A stretch of 64,000 nucleotides of DNA from 39-52-133 sp035531075. GTDB lineage: Bacteria > Pseudomonadota > Gammaproteobacteria > Burkholderiales > Gallionellaceae. Where the stretch lies: the NCBI GenBank assembly GCA_035531075.1, contig DATKTO010000030.1, forward strand, positions 124,001-188,000. The letters run 5' to 3'. Under the pieces are notes generated by a model, which saw nothing but the letters and a program-made list of their open reading frames with translations, made no database searches and had not been told where the DNA came from. Position numbers and translations under genes: made by a program. Shown here one piece after another: positions 36,781 through 44,955 of the stretch; within the stretch, counting starts at the first letter, position 1, and the number at the start of each line of letters is the position of its first letter.

Positions 36781-38160
36781 TTAGAACGGCAATTGCAAAT
36801 CCGGATTAGCTTTCAGCAGCACCCTTCTGAAATCATCCTGTATCCGCTTCAAACCCGCTTCATCATCCGCCTCAAACCTCAGCACAATCACCGGCGTGGT
36901 GTTAGATGCACGCATCAAACCAAACCCGTCCGCGTATTCCACGCGCAGGCCGTCGATGGTGATGATGTCCCTGGCGTCGGTGAATTTTGCTTCCTTGCCC
37001 AGGCGCGCGATCAGCGCGTGGTTTTCGCCTTCCTGCAGCTTGATGTGCAGTTCGGGGGTGCTGACGGCATCCGGCAGCTGGTTCAGGGTGGCGCTGGGGT
37101 CGACGGACCTGCTGAGTATTTCCAGCAGGCGCGCGCCGCTGTAGAGGCCGTCGTCAAAGCCGTACCAGCGCTCCTTGAAGAAGACGTGGCCGCTCATTTC
37201 GCCAGCTAAGAGTGCTCCGGTTTCCTTCATCTTGGCCTTGACCAGCGAGTGCCCGGTTTTCCATAGGGTGGGTTTGCCGCCGTGCGATTTGATCCAGCCA
37301 AAAAGATTGCGCGTGGATTTTACGTCGAAGATGATTTCAGCGCCGGGGTTGCGGCTCAGCACGTCGGCGGCAAACAGCATGAGCTGGCGATCCGGGTAGA
37401 TGATGTTGCCGTGCTTGGTAACCACGCCCAGACGGTCGCCGTCGCCGTCGAAGGCGAGGCCTAGCTCGGAATCATTGCCGGCAAGCGCCTTGATCAGGTC
37501 TTGCAGGTTGTGCGGGTCGGAGGGGTCGGGATGGTGGTTGGGGAAGTTGCCGTCCACTTCGCAGAAGAGTTCGGTGACTTCGCAGCCCAGCTGGCGGTAG
37601 AGACTGGCGGCGAAGTCGCCGGCCACGCCGTTGCCGCAGTCGACGGTGATCTTCATGGGGCGAGCCAGCTTGATGTGCGACACGATGCGCGTGATGTAAT
37701 CGGCATTGATGTCGCGCTGCGAGTAAGCGCCCGCGCCGTGGCTGAGGTTGCCCTGCTCGATGCGGGTGCGCAGTGACTGGATGGTGTCGCCGGACAGGGT
37801 TTCGCCTGCCAGCACCATTTTCAGGCCGTTGTAGTCGGGCGGGTTGTGGCTGCCGGTGATCATCACCGCGCAGTTGGTATTGAGCTGGAAGGCGGCGAAA
37901 TACACCATCGGCGTGGCGACACGGCCAACGTCGATGACGTTGATGCCGCTCTTCTGGATGCCGCGCGCCAGCGCTGCGCTAAACTCGATGCCCGACAATC
38001 TGCCATCGCGACCGATGGCGATGCTGTGCTGGCCGCGTGCGGCAGCTTCGGAGCCGATGGCGTGGCCGATGCTTTCAACGATCTCTGCGGTGAGCGTTTT
38101 GCCGACGACGCCGCGGATGTCGTAGGCCTTGAAAATTTCTTTGGGGAGACTGTTTTTCAT
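36781..38160 (-). CDS. Phosphomannomutase/phosphoglucomutase
   Basis: Interconverts hexose 1- and 6-phosphates for surface-polysaccharide and LPS precursors (AlgC/ManB type). Of 459 residues, the phosphoserine is Ser104 in MITGSHNPPDYNG, the Mg-binding loop is FDGDGDRLGV, and the sugar-binding motif is GEMSGHVFF. The phosphate-binding tail RASNTTPVIVLRFEAD is also present. ATG at 38160 gives the family start KEIFKAYDIRGVVG. The downstream neighbour waaF fits a role in LPS synthesis. Confidence 0.92.
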   Translation of the reverse strand: MKNSLPKEIFKAYDIRGVVGKTLTAEIVESIGHAIGSEAAARGQHSIAIGRDGRLSGIEFSAALARGIQKSGINVIDVGRVATPMVYFAAFQLNTNCAVMITGSHNPPDYNGLKMVLAGETLSGDTIQSLRTRIEQGNLSHGAGAYSQRDINADYITRIVSHIKLARPMKITVDCGNGVAGDFAASLYRQLGCEVTELFCEVDGNFPNHHPDPSDPHNLQDLIKALAGNDSELGLAFDGDGDRLGVVTKHGNIIYPDRQLMLFAADVLSRNPGAEIIFDVKSTRNLFGWIKSHGGKPTLWKTGHSLVKAKMKETGALLAGEMSGHVFFKERWYGFDDGLYSGARLLEILSRSVDPSATLNQLPDAVSTPELHIKLQEGENHALIARLGKEAKFTDARDIITIDGLRVEYADGFGLMRASNTTPVIVLRFEADDEAGLKRIQDDFRRVLLKANPDLQLPF

Positions 38161-38195
38161 GTGGATGCGCGGCGGGCCGTAAGGGATTGAGGATT

Positions 38196-38240
38196 AACCG
38201 GGCCAGGCCCTTGACGGGCAACAAGGTGCCTCACCCGGTT
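38196..38240. other. Inverted repeat upstream of the phosphomannomutase gene
   Basis: AACCGGG (38196-38202) pairs with CCCGGTT (38234-38240) in the 120-bp gap between waaF and the phosphomannomutase gene. No poly-T on either side; role unknown. Confidence 0.3.
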
Positions 38241-38280
38241 GATGTGCAAGCATTTGATTTTATTTAATATTCTAATGTGC

Positions 38281-39330
38281 TTATGCGATTTTCTGTTGCT
38301 GGGGAAGCGCAGGAATATGCTCGGCAACCATTTGCGGGGTGAGGTTTTTCATGCACTTGAAATGTCCCAGCGGGCACTCGCGCTTGAAGCAGGGGCTGCA
38401 CGGAATATCGATCCTCAATATCTGTGCTTGCGGCGACAGCGGAGGCGTAAAGTCCGGGCTGCTGGAGCCGTACAGTGCGAGCATGGGACGATCCAGCGCT
38501 GCGGCGATATGCATCAGGCCGGAATCGTTGCTGACCACCAGGCTGGCGCAAGATAGCAGGGCGATCGCATCAGCCAGATCGGTGGAACCGCACAGATTGC
38601 GGGTGCTTAAATTTCCAAGTGCAACGATTTTATCGCCGGTTTCCTGATCTTTGGGCGAACCTATTATCCATACGGCATAACCCTGTTGTTGCAGGCGTTG
38701 CGCGAGTTCGGCGAAGTAGGGAATCGGCCAGCGTTTTGCGGGGCCGTATTCTGCACCGGGACAGAATACTGCAACCGGCTGTTTGAGGTTCAGGTTGAAC
38801 TTGTCGAGCACGGGCTGGCGCTGTTCGGCACTGACCTGTAACCGGGGTTGTGGCAACGGGCGGGGAATGGCCTCGCCGTTGCGCTCGGCCAGTTGCGCAA
38901 AACGCTCTACCATCAGTGGCAGAGCGTGTTTGTCGAGCTTGCGTCTATCGTTGAGCAAGCCGTAGCGCATTTCCCCGGTAAACCCGGTGCGTAGCGGAAT
39001 GCCGGCGAAGAATGGGATCAGTGCCGATTTAAACGAGTTAGGCAGTACGATGGCCTGGTCGTAATGCATGCCGCGCAAATGGATGCCCATACCGAAGCGG
39101 GCAGCGAGTTGCATGGCGCCATGCGGAAACTGATTGGTGATGGTGTTGTTTACCTCGGGCATCTGCCGCAGCAGTTCTTCCGTCCACGGCGGGGCCAGCA
39201 CGTCAATCAGGCAGCCCGGATGGCGCTGTTTGAGCCGCACCAGCATGGGTTGAATGAGCATGGTGTCGCCCACCCAGCTGGGCGCCACCACGAGGATTTT
39301 GCTGATATTTCGGGCGTCTATTTTTGCCAC
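38281..39330 (-). CDS. waaF: ADP-heptose:LPS heptosyltransferase II WaaF
   Basis: GT9-family glycosyltransferase adding the second heptose to the LPS inner core at the cytoplasmic face. Of 349 residues, it has the N-terminal VVAPSWVGDTMLIQPML, the central CPGAEYGPAKRWP and the C-terminal VSNDSGLMHIAAALDRP, which are WaaF hallmarks. Next comes a Cys-rich tail (CSPCFKRECPLGHFKCM) as in other WaaF proteins. It is preceded by the CHCC zinc-finger gene (1-bp gap) and ilvE. Confidence 0.93.
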   Translation of the reverse strand: MAKIDARNISKILVVAPSWVGDTMLIQPMLVRLKQRHPGCLIDVLAPPWTEELLRQMPEVNNTITNQFPHGAMQLAARFGMGIHLRGMHYDQAIVLPNSFKSALIPFFAGIPLRTGFTGEMRYGLLNDRRKLDKHALPLMVERFAQLAERNGEAIPRPLPQPRLQVSAEQRQPVLDKFNLNLKQPVAVFCPGAEYGPAKRWPIPYFAELAQRLQQQGYAVWIIGSPKDQETGDKIVALGNLSTRNLCGSTDLADAIALLSCASLVVSNDSGLMHIAAALDRPMLALYGSSSPDFTPPLSPQAQILRIDIPCSPCFKRECPLGHFKCMKNLTPQMVAEHIPALPQQQKIA

Positions 39331-39331
39331 T

Positions 39332-39532
39332 TTAATGATGCCCTTTGGGCAATTCGCCCTTGAATTTGTACAGCGTGCTGCAATAGGGGCAGCGCGCTTC
39401 GCCCAGTTTTTCGACAGGTATCACAACTTTCGGATGTGTGTTCCAAAGCGTCATATCAGGCGTGGGGCAATACAACGGCAAATCTTTTGCCGTGACTTCA
39501 ATATAGTGCTGAGTAGCTTGTTTCGTGCTCAT
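39332..39532 (-). CDS. Zinc-finger (zf-CHCC) domain protein
   Basis: 66-residue protein with metal ligands Cys22, His33, Cys48 and Cys51 in the zf-CHCC pattern, related to the NDUFS6 accessory subunit of mitochondrial complex I. In betaproteobacteria such a gene commonly lies between ilvE and waaF, as here. The molecular role in bacteria is not established. Confidence 0.88.
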   Translation of the reverse strand: MSTKQATQHYIEVTAKDLPLYCPTPDMTLWNTHPKVVIPVEKLGEARCPYCSTLYKFKGELPKGHH

Positions 39533-39556
39533 TGCTTTGTTTCCCCCGGAAACGGA

Positions 39557-40477
39557 TTATACGTGCGTAAGCCAATGGGCATATTTGGTGTTTTTGCCGC
39601 TGACGCAATCAAAGAATAAAGACTGCAGACGCTCGGTAATCGGGCCGCGCGAACCGATGCCGATGGTGCGGGTGTCGAGTTCGCGTATTGGTGTCACTTC
39701 CGCTGCGGTGCCGGTGAAGAAGGCTTCGTCGGCGCAATATACTTCGTCGCGCGTGATGCGTTTTTCAATCACCTCGATGCCCAGGTCTTTTGCCAGCGTC
39801 AGGATGGTATCGCGGGTGATGCCTTCCAGACAGGAAGTCAGGTCGGGCGTGTACAGCTTGCCCTTCTTGACGATAAACAGATTTTCTCCCGCGCCTTCTG
39901 CAACGTAACCGTCCACATCCAGCAGCATCGCTTCATCGTAGCCATCGGTCGCGACTTCCTGGTGCGCCAGGATGGAATTGGTATAGCTGCCCACCGATTT
40001 TGCGCGGCACATATTGATGTTGACATGGTGGCGCGTGAAGCTGGAGGTTTTGACGCGTATGCCTTTTTTCATGCCCTCCTCGCCCAGATAGGCGCCCCAC
40101 GGCCATGCGGCAACGGCAACGTGGGTGCTGAGCGTGGTGGCGGCGATGCCCATGGCCTCCGAGCCGTAGAATACGATAGGGCGGATGTAGCAGGACTCCA
40201 GTTTGTTGGTGCGCACCACTTCCTTGTGCGCTTCCATCACGCTTGCCTTGTCATAGGGCATCTTCATCTTGAAGATATACGCCGAGTTAAACAGGCGGTC
40301 GGTATGCTCCTGCAAGCGGAAGATGGCGGTGCCCTGAGTGGTTTTGTAGGCGCGCACGCCCTCAAATACGCCCATGCCGTAATGCAAAGTATGGGTCAGC
40401 ACATGCGTAGTGGCATCGCGCCAAGGTACTAATTTGCCGTCATACCAGATGAAACCGTCGCGGTCAGCCATGGACAT
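39557..40477 (-). CDS. ilvE: Branched-chain amino-acid aminotransferase IlvE
   Basis: Fold-type IV PLP aminotransferase, last step of Val, Leu and Ile synthesis. Of 306 residues, the PLP lysine is K160 (NMCRAKSVGSYTNS). Other conserved motifs are HTLHYGMGVFEGVRAY, GYDEAMLLD-(...)-VAEGAGENLF and EAFFTGTAAEVTPI. The start at 40477 (MSMADRDGFIWYDGKLV) could instead be the second Met. A repeat-rich gap lies upstream. Confidence 0.95.
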   Translation of the reverse strand: MSMADRDGFIWYDGKLVPWRDATTHVLTHTLHYGMGVFEGVRAYKTTQGTAIFRLQEHTDRLFNSAYIFKMKMPYDKASVMEAHKEVVRTNKLESCYIRPIVFYGSEAMGIAATTLSTHVAVAAWPWGAYLGEEGMKKGIRVKTSSFTRHHVNINMCRAKSVGSYTNSILAHQEVATDGYDEAMLLDVDGYVAEGAGENLFIVKKGKLYTPDLTSCLEGITRDTILTLAKDLGIEVIEKRITRDEVYCADEAFFTGTAAEVTPIRELDTRTIGIGSRGPITERLQSLFFDCVSGKNTKYAHWLTHV

Positions 40478-41039
40478 AATAAAGATTCCTTAAGAGAGAG
40501 TATCGCAAAGTGGTGATTCTAGCTTTTTTTGCGCAAATATTGAAGCGGGATGGAGGGGTAACGGCGCAGGAAGCGAATAATCAAGCTTTGGTAGGTTGGG
40601 CTGAGGAACGAAGCCCAACGATATGCTTGAGGTTTGATTGTTGGGTTTCACTATGTTCAACCCAACCTACTTGCTGTCATGTAGGTTGGGTTAGCGGATT
40701 TATTGCGTAACCCAACAAACAGAATCCTCAACATCGACGGTCGGTAGCACCAGTCAACACTGGTTTGTGCTGGGTTACGGCGCAAGAAACGCGCCTAACC
40801 CAACCTACATATTTATGACTTATGCTTCGTATTTAATGGGTTCAAATACTAGCCAAAGCGGCCAGTGATGTAGTGGCTCCGGCAAGCTGCCTTCGCAGCA
40901 TAACATTCGCAAGCGAATGTGAGCCTACGCCGCTACATCACAGGTAGATTAACCGAATCTACCTGTGATGTAGTGGTTCCAGCAAGCCGCTTCGCGGCAT
41001 AACATGCAAAACCGCTTGTTAGCCTTCACCGCTACATCA
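40478..41039. other. 562-bp repeat-filled gap between pstB and ilvE
   Basis: No coding gene. It contains at least four GTAGGTTGGG-type units (40591-40810) and a block of alternating GTGATGTAG/CTACATCAC hairpins with a copied pstB 3' end (40849-41039). Confidence 0.75.
40591..40810. repeat. Cluster of GTAGGTTGGG dispersed repeats
   Basis: Four units, in both orientations: 40591-40620 (GTAGGTTGGGCTGAGGAACG...), 40641-40670 (inverse, ending CCCAACCTAC), 40681-40717 (GTAGGTTGGGTTAGCGG...) and about 40770-40808 (inverse). Each can fold because its two ends are complementary. The same unit is found at 36052. Confidence 0.8.
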
Positions 41040-41066
41040 CTAGCCGAAGCGGCCAGTGATGTAGTC
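40849..41066. repeat. Alternating hairpins with duplicated 3' end of pstB
   Basis: 40849-40874 repeats 41040-41065, the stop and last codons of pstB, at 25 of 26 positions. GTGATGTAG and its complement alternate at 40865, 40933, 40965, 41032 and 41056. The central pair forms a perfect 18-bp stem (40933-40950 with 40956-40973, loop AACCG). Two roughly 97-nt units (starting 40865 and about 40963) share the internal motif GCAAGC-GC-TTCGC-GCATAACAT. Confidence 0.8.
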
Positions 41067-41813
41067 TTCAGTCTCTTTTCGCTTGGGGTTGGTGAACACC
41101 GCGCTGGTATCGCCGAATTCGATCAGTTCGCCCAGATACATATAGGCGGTGTAGTCGGAGATGCGTGCTGCCTGCTGCATGTTGTGCGTGACGATGACGA
41201 TGGTAAATTCCTTTTTCAGCTCGTCTACCAGTCTTTCGATGTGTGCCGTTGAAATTGGATCCAGCGCTGAAGTCGGTTCGTCCAGCAGCAATACTTCCGG
41301 TTTCACTGCAATGGCGCGTGCGATACACAGGCGCTGCTGCTGTCCGCCCGAAAGTCCCGTTCCGCTCTGCTTGAGCTTGTCCTTTACCTCGTTCCACAGT
41401 GCCGCTTTTTTGAGTGCCCATTCCACGCGCTCGTTCATGTCATGCTGGTTGAGGTTTTCGTAAAGCTTAACGCCAAAGGTGATGTTGTCGTAGATCGACA
41501 TCGGGAACGGTGTGGGCTTCTGGAATACCATGCCGATCTTGGCGCGCAGGGTGTTGAGATCCTGACGTTTCTCCAGCAGGTTTTGCCCGTCAAGCAGGAT
41601 CTCTCCGGTGGCTTTCTGCTTGGGATAAAGCTCGTACATGCGATTGAAAGTGCGCAGCAGGGTCGATTTTCCGCAACCGGATGGACCGATGAATGCGGTG
41701 ACCATTTTTTCAGGGATAGTGAGGTTGATATCCTTAAGTGCACGGTCATTGCCGTAGTAGAAATTCAGGTCTTTTACGACCAGTTTTGGGGTGGTATCTT
41801 TTTCAGAAATCAT
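41040..41813 (-). CDS. pstB: Phosphate ABC transporter ATPase PstB
   Basis: Energises high-affinity phosphate import. Of 257 residues, Walker A is GPSGCGKST, the signature is LSGGQQQRLCIARA, and Walker B is LLLDEPTSALD. It ends with the PstB-specific RISDYTAYMYLGELIEFGDT and the terminal YITGRFG. It is last in the pstSCAB operon. The final codons lie inside a repeat that is copied 190 bp downstream. Confidence 0.96.
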   Translation of the reverse strand: MISEKDTTPKLVVKDLNFYYGNDRALKDINLTIPEKMVTAFIGPSGCGKSTLLRTFNRMYELYPKQKATGEILLDGQNLLEKRQDLNTLRAKIGMVFQKPTPFPMSIYDNITFGVKLYENLNQHDMNERVEWALKKAALWNEVKDKLKQSGTGLSGGQQQRLCIARAIAVKPEVLLLDEPTSALDPISTAHIERLVDELKKEFTIVIVTHNMQQAARISDYTAYMYLGELIEFGDTSAVFTNPKRKETEDYITGRFG

Positions 41814-41825
41814 TTGGGCCTATCC

Positions 41826-42671
41826 TTAATGAGTGCTTGCTTGCTGGCGGAATAAGACTCGCGCCAGAATATTCAATGTCAGTACGCTAAATGTGATGAG
41901 CAGCGCGCCAGCCCAGGCGAGCTGCTGCCAGTCTGCATACGGGCTCATGGCGAACTGGAAAATCACCACCGGTAAATTCGCCATGGGCTGGTTCATGTTG
42001 CTGCTCCAGAACTGGTTATTCAGGGAGGTGAACAGCAACGGCGCAGTTTCGCCGCTGATGCGCGCGATGGCCAGCATCACGCCGGTAAGAATACCGGCGC
42101 GTGCGGCACGCAGGGTGACCGAGCTGATGATTTTCCATTGCGGCGCGCCGAGTGCGGCGGCTGCTTCGCGCAGGCTATTAGGTACCAGGCGTAGCATGTT
42201 TTCGGTGGTGCGGATGACGATGGGGATGACCAGAATGGAGAGGGCAAATGCGCCTGCCCAGCCGGAGAAATGTTTGACCTTGATCACATACATGGCATAA
42301 ACAAACAGCCCGATCACGATAGAGGGTGCGGACAGCAGCACGTCGTTGATAAAGCGGGTAACCGGCGCCAGCCAGCCGCGCTGGCCAAATTCGGCCAGAT
42401 AGGTGCCGGCGAGTATGCCGATAGGCGTGCCGATCAGGGTGCCGAGCGCGGTCATCATCAGGGAGCCGGCAATGGCGTTGATAAGCCCGCCATCGCTGCC
42501 GGGTGGCGGCGTGGTTTGCGTAAACACGGCCAGGGATAAGCCGGGGATGCCGTGTTGCAGCAGGGTGAACAGGATCCAGCCCAGCCAGAACAGGCCAAAG
42601 GCCATGGCGAGCACCGAGATGCTCAGGCTCAACACGTTAATCAGGCGGCGACGCGCATATAGAGTCAGCAT
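41826..42671 (-). CDS. pstA: Phosphate ABC transporter permease PstA
   Basis: Inner-membrane permease of 281 residues with about six helices and the EAA-like loop LREAAAALGAPQWKIISSVTLRAARAG. It pairs with PstC. It is separated from pstC by 1 bp and from pstB by 12 bp. Confidence 0.94.
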   Translation of the reverse strand: MLTLYARRRLINVLSLSISVLAMAFGLFWLGWILFTLLQHGIPGLSLAVFTQTTPPPGSDGGLINAIAGSLMMTALGTLIGTPIGILAGTYLAEFGQRGWLAPVTRFINDVLLSAPSIVIGLFVYAMYVIKVKHFSGWAGAFALSILVIPIVIRTTENMLRLVPNSLREAAAALGAPQWKIISSVTLRAARAGILTGVMLAIARISGETAPLLFTSLNNQFWSSNMNQPMANLPVVIFQFAMSPYADWQQLAWAGALLITFSVLTLNILARVLFRQQASTH

Positions 42672-42672
42672 A

Positions 42673-43635
42673 TCAGGCTACCTTTCCTTCACGCTTCGCC
42701 AGCTTGTACAGCATATAGCGCGCAATTGTCAGAACCACGAAGGTAATAAAGAACAGAATCAGGCCGAGTTCGATGAGCGCTGAAGTATAGAGCTCGCCCA
42801 CTGCCTCATTGAATTCATTCGCCAGAGCGGAGGAAATGCTGTTGCCGGGCATCAGCAAGGAGGCGTTCAGGGAATGTGCGTTGCCAATGACGAAGGTCAC
42901 GGCCATGGTTTCGCCCAGGGCGCGCCCCAAGCCGAGCATGATGCCGCCGACCACACCGATCTTGGTATAGGGCAACACTACATTCCACATCACTTCCCAA
43001 GTGGTTGCCCCCAGCCCGTAAGCCGATTCCTTGAGCAGGGCGGGTACCACTTCAAACACGTCGCGCATCACGGACGCAATAAAAGGAATGACCATTATGG
43101 CCAGAATAATGCCAGCAGTGAGCACACCTATGCCCATAGGCGGGCCAGAGAAAAATGGACCTATAAGCGGCATCGTGCCGATGTGGTCGCTGATCCAGGG
43201 TTCGATATAGTCGCCAAATAGCGGCGCGAACACAAACAGTCCCCACATGCCATAGATGATGCTGGGGATACCCGCCAGCAATTCCACGGCAATTCCCAGG
43301 GGACGGCGCATCCAGCGCGGCGACAGTTCGGTGAGAAAAAGCGCGATGCCAAAGCTGACCGGAACCGCGATCAATAGCGCAATACCTGCGGTAACCAGCG
43401 TGCCAACGATGGGCACAAGAGCCCCGAACTGATCCGTAACGGGATCCCATTCAGAGCTACTGAGAAAATTGAAGCCGAACGCTTTTATCGCAGGAAGGCT
43501 GCCGATCACCAGGGAAACAATGATGGCAGCCAGCAGGATAAGAACAGAAAAGGCGGATATACGGGTAATGCTGCGGAACAGAATGTCCGGCCAGTTCTGG
43601 AGCTTGAGGCGTGCGTAGCGTAAAAACGTCGACAT
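42673..43635 (-). CDS. pstC: Phosphate ABC transporter permease PstC
   Basis: Inner-membrane permease of 320 residues with about six helices. It has the family motifs PAIKAFGFNFLSSSEWDPV (periplasmic loop) and the EAA-like ESAYGLGATTWEVMWNVVLPYTKIG. It follows pstS after 124 bp containing a hairpin terminator or attenuator. Confidence 0.94.
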   Translation of the reverse strand: MSTFLRYARLKLQNWPDILFRSITRISAFSVLILLAAIIVSLVIGSLPAIKAFGFNFLSSSEWDPVTDQFGALVPIVGTLVTAGIALLIAVPVSFGIALFLTELSPRWMRRPLGIAVELLAGIPSIIYGMWGLFVFAPLFGDYIEPWISDHIGTMPLIGPFFSGPPMGIGVLTAGIILAIMVIPFIASVMRDVFEVVPALLKESAYGLGATTWEVMWNVVLPYTKIGVVGGIMLGLGRALGETMAVTFVIGNAHSLNASLLMPGNSISSALANEFNEAVGELYTSALIELGLILFFITFVVLTIARYMLYKLAKREGKVA

Positions 43636-43674
43636 AGGTTTGCTGAACTCTGGTTAAGTCAAAAAAATCTGCAT

Positions 43675-43711
43675 GTGCAAAAAATTAAAGGGGCACATTT
43701 AAGCGCCCCTT
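43675..43711 (-). terminator. Partial terminator between pstS and pstC
   Basis: Read on the minus strand, AAGGGGC and GCCCCTT (43705-43711 with 43688-43694) form a 7-bp stem with a 10-nt loop, followed by TTAATTTTTTG. An attenuator here would give more pstS than pstCAB mRNA, as is usual for binding-protein operons. Confidence 0.7.
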
Positions 43712-43759
43712 ATAATTATATCGTGAAAACGCACTTCTTTTGTGCGTTCCCTGAGTTAC

Positions 43760-44812
43760 TTACTTCCACACTGCTTTGGCATCACTACCTTTGATTTCTT
43801 TTTTCCAAGCTGCACGTACCAGTTTCTGTACTTTTTCCGGCATAGGCACATAGTCCAGCGCGGCAGCCATTTCGTTACCGTTGCTGTAAGCCCAGTCAAA
43901 GAAGCCCAACACAGCTTTTGCAGATTCAGGCTTGTCCTGTACTTTGTGCATCAGGATGAAAGTTGCGCCAGTGATAGGCCAGCTTGCTTTGCCAGGCTCG
44001 TTGGTCAGCAACTCATAGAAGCCGGGAGCGTGTTCCCAGTCTGCGCCGGCTGCTGCGGCCTTGAAGCTGGAGTCATCCGGCTTGACGAACTGACCTTCAC
44101 GGTTCTTCAGTTGTGTGTGGTTCATTTTGTTTTGCAGGGCATAAGCATATTCCACATAACCGATGGAATTCTTGATGCGCTGTACATAGGATGCTACACC
44201 TTCATTACCCTTGCCGCCGGTGCCAACTTTCCATGACACTGCTGTACCTTCGCCAACTGTCGATTTCCAGTCTTCGCTTACTTTTGACAGGTAGTTGGTG
44301 AAAATGAAGGTAGTACCTGAACCGTCTGAACGATGCACGACGGTGATTGCTTCATCAGGCAGCTTTACGCCTGCGTTGAGTGCAACGATAGCCGGATCAT
44401 TCCACTTGGAGATTTTGCCCAGGAAAATTTCAGCCAGTACTTTGCCGTCCAGCTTGAGTTGGCCAGCTTCGATTCCGGTCACGTTGATAACAGGAACAAC
44501 ACCGCCCATCACGGCCGGGAATTGCATTAAGCCATCTTTTGCGAGAGCTTCTGGAGTTAATGGCATGTCGGACGCGCCGAAATCCACGGTCTTGGCAACG
44601 ATTTGCTTGATGCCGCCGCCGGAACCGATAGATTGGTAATTCATTGCTACGCCAGACTTTGCCTTGTAGGCTTCAGCCCACTTGGCATAAATTGGGTAAG
44701 GGAAGGTGGCGCCAGCGCCGGTAATGTCGACAGCAAATACTGATCCAGCTGCCATAAGCGCAGCTGCCATGCCTATGCTTTTAACAAGGGTATTGATTTT
44801 AGTCATGATCAC
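43760..44812 (-). CDS. pstS: Periplasmic phosphate-binding protein PstS
   Basis: High-affinity phosphate receptor delivering to PstCAB. A signal peptide (about 1-28, ending SVFA) precedes DITGAGATFPYPIYAKWAEAY, and phosphate-binding motifs SIGSGGGIKQI and HRSDGSGTTFIFTNYL are present. The length of 350 residues is normal. The start could be Met1 or the third residue, also Met. A Pho-box-like sequence lies about 105 bp upstream. Confidence 0.96.
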   Translation of the reverse strand: MIMTKINTLVKSIGMAAALMAAGSVFAVDITGAGATFPYPIYAKWAEAYKAKSGVAMNYQSIGSGGGIKQIVAKTVDFGASDMPLTPEALAKDGLMQFPAVMGGVVPVINVTGIEAGQLKLDGKVLAEIFLGKISKWNDPAIVALNAGVKLPDEAITVVHRSDGSGTTFIFTNYLSKVSEDWKSTVGEGTAVSWKVGTGGKGNEGVASYVQRIKNSIGYVEYAYALQNKMNHTQLKNREGQFVKPDDSSFKAAAAGADWEHAPGFYELLTNEPGKASWPITGATFILMHKVQDKPESAKAVLGFFDWAYSNGNEMAAALDYVPMPEKVQKLVRAAWKKEIKGSDAKAVWK

Positions 44813-44903
44813 TCCAAAAAGTTTAAATTAACTGCCAGGGACTGCGTGCCACCAGAAACTTCATGCCGCCAAGAACTTCATGTGTTAGTCAGCGGGATGC
44901 ATG

Positions 44904-44933
44904 ATAATAAATCTTTGTTACATTATTATTACA
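44904..44933 (-). promoter_or_regulatory. Pho box and -10 for pstS
   Basis: On the minus strand, TGTAATAATAATGTAAC (44917-44933) holds two PhoB half-sites, TGTAAT and TGTAAC, exactly 11 bp apart. It is followed after 7 bp by TATTAT (44904-44909) as a -10. The arrangement matches PhoB-activated promoters that lack a good -35. The half-sites have A where the E. coli consensus has C. Confidence 0.6.
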
Positions 44934-44955
44934 CAAACCGAAGGGTGGGTTCGTT

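Noticed and set aside
40865..41040. Possible integron attC sites
   Set aside because: The hairpins contain AAC-like and palindromic parts, but there is no consistent RYYYAAC/GTTRRRY pair, no cassette genes and no integrase nearby.
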